Below, piece after piece: positions 49,884 to 50,359 of a stretch of 50,359 nucleotides of DNA. The stretch lies in NCBI GenBank assembly GCA_944390795.1, contig CALXRI010000022.1, positions 1 to 50,359 on the forward strand, in the 5' to 3' direction. The notes beneath the pieces are model-generated. The model made no database searches and was not told the DNA's origin. It saw only the letters and a list, made by a program, of their open reading frames with translations. The first letter of the stretch is position 1. The number at the start of each line of letters is the position of its first letter. The stretch comes from an uncultured Victivallales bacterium. GTDB lineage: Bacteria; Verrucomicrobiota; Lentisphaeria; Victivallales; UBA1829. Made by a program: the position numbers and the translations under genes.

Positions 49884-50139
49884 TTTCCCCATATCCTTTT
49901 TTGACGTTTGCATAATATAGCACAAATCTATTGACGACACAACCTAGTGCGGACATCCCGGAAAGTACTACTTGCACATTGGGAAGACTGGCAACATAGC
50001 GCAGTCCCCACGACGCGATGCTTGCTTTCGGATTCGCCTTCTCGAAGACTTTTTTCGCTTCAGGCGTAAGCCGGACCAGTGTTCCGCCTTTCAGCGGCTC
50101 CATCACGCTGACCGGAATACCGAGTTTTGTCACCTTATG

Positions 50140-50263
50140 GTTCAACAATTTTCTGGAGGATGGTTATGTAAAATTAAGCCGTCCTTGTTCTCGTAAAGTC
50201 ATAGAGCAGGCACTTGTTTATCTGAAATCGAGAGCACGCTGTAATTACGATTTTTTAAGATAG
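50140..50263 (+). pseudogene. Unidentified 3' gene fragment at the right edge
   Basis: Beyond the point where the aldo/keto reductase relic stops (about 50136), a plus-strand frame reads NNFLEDGYVKLSRPCSRKVI, then EQALVYLKSRARCNYDFLR and stops. It has no start of its own and I do not recognise it. It could be debris from another mobile element whose insertion cut the reductase gene. Confidence 0.25.
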
Positions 50264-50267
50264 GCAC

Positions 50268-50302
50268 AAAAAAACCGACCCAAAAACAAACGCCCGGATC
50301 GG
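50268..50302 (-). terminator. Intrinsic terminator for a gene beyond the right edge
   Basis: On the minus strand CCGATCC and GGGTCGG form a seven-pair stem with one G-T pair, followed by seven T residues. It would end leftward transcription entering from beyond 50359. The last 57 bp hold no clear gene. Confidence 0.6.
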
Positions 50303-50359
50303 CTGAAAAATCTTTTCTTTTCCAAAGTGTCAAATTTGCACTTTGAAACTTTATTCCTG

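Larger units (their letters stand above)
49109..49944 (-). mobile_element. Complete IS5-family element (IS427-like group)
   Basis: An 836-bp element. Left end GATCGTGTCGTCAATAG and right end (reverse strand) GGTTGTGTCGTCAATAG match at 15 of 17 positions. A TA (or CTAG) flanks each side, and the interrupted aldo/keto reductase frame is restored by removing the element and one flank. It carries two overlapping reading frames joined by a putative -1 frameshift. Length, TA target and split transposase fit the IS427 group. The identical ends and open frames suggest recent movement. Confidence 0.9.
48845..50136 (-). pseudogene. Aldo/keto reductase (4Fe-4S type) pseudogene split by an IS5-family element
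   Basis: The 5' piece (50136 to 49945) reads VTKLGIPVSVMEPLKGGTLV, then SIASWGLRYVASLPNVQVVL and SGMSAL. The 3' piece (49106 to about 48845) reads EQMEDNISTFSPLKPLTDAE, then CTACRYCSPCPIGVNIPRN, the CxxCxxCxxxCP cluster motif of AKR relatives with a C-terminal 4Fe-4S domain. Removing the IS element joins SAL to EQMEDN in frame, exactly as in intact family members. The gene is also broken at both outer ends: the first 250 residues are missing at the right and the last part is lost at 48845. It is therefore a relic that received the insertion, possibly when still longer. Confidence 0.8.

Noticed and set aside
44903-50359. Complete prophage
   Set aside because: No capsid, portal, terminase, tail or lysis gene is visible; only an integrase and fragments.

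Overview
The window looks like a chromosomal piece of a Lentisphaerota (Victivallis-like) anaerobe. This is inferred from gene content, not from a marker gene: prepilin-like proteins of the FTLIELL type with H-X9-DG tails sit next to glycan-active secreted proteins and LacI, AraC, GntR and IclR regulators, and there are NifU/NifS iron-sulfur assembly, a HydE remnant and a GspE/PilB ATPase.

Layout. 1-5050 is a scarred region: an ISL3-type transposase fragment, an intact six-hairpin glycosidase, pieces of three broken genes, a prepilin-like protein, a signal-peptide gene cut by an IS66 remnant, and the 3' end of hydE. 5220-10040 is a glycan-type locus: LacI regulator with a near-perfect palindromic operator, prepilin-like protein, secreted beta-helix protein and a secreted-type protein with an unclear 5' end. 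10268-18400 is housekeeping: DUF302 and EamA proteins from divergent promoters, ligA, a flavin reductase, and proS-nifU-nifS. 18577-22923 holds a heparinase II/III-like protein, a dense five-hairpin palindromic element, a GntR/FCD regulator, a coiled-coil membrane protein and another prepilin. 23190-26591 is a probable operon of a catalytically dead rhomboid, glgA and queA. 26650-31620 reads leftward: two overlapping FAD-oxidoreductase-type genes and an IclR regulator coupled by ATGA overlaps, followed by a LeuA-family synthase, with phased AT-rich repeats upstream. 32033-36178 reads rightward: two paralogous small lipoproteins, a Dus enzyme, a membrane-anchored GspE/PilB ATPase and a CvpA-like protein. 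36219-44520 reads leftward in two groups: aspS, a lytic transglycosylase, DUF3047 and pyrF; then carA, a solute-binding lipoprotein, a Coa1-like protein and a GT-C glycosyltransferase.

44714 to the right edge is a mobile region. A tRNA-Val(TAC) is followed directly by a tyrosine recombinase, the usual arrangement of an integrated island. Behind it lie an AT-rich gene of unknown function, an AlpA-like helix-turn-helix protein, three 19-bp iterons, a 27-codon ORF and a truncated YagK/YfjJ (inovirus Gp2-like) protein. An aldo/keto reductase pseudogene is interrupted by a complete IS5-family element whose removal restores the reading frame exactly. The right end of the island is not visible.

The best candidates for something undescribed are the two-oxidoreductase/IclR operon with its phased repeats, the five-hairpin element, the dead rhomboid in front of glgA, and the iteron plus HUH-like plus unknown-protein module of the island. 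All function assignments come from reading motifs by eye; no database search was made.
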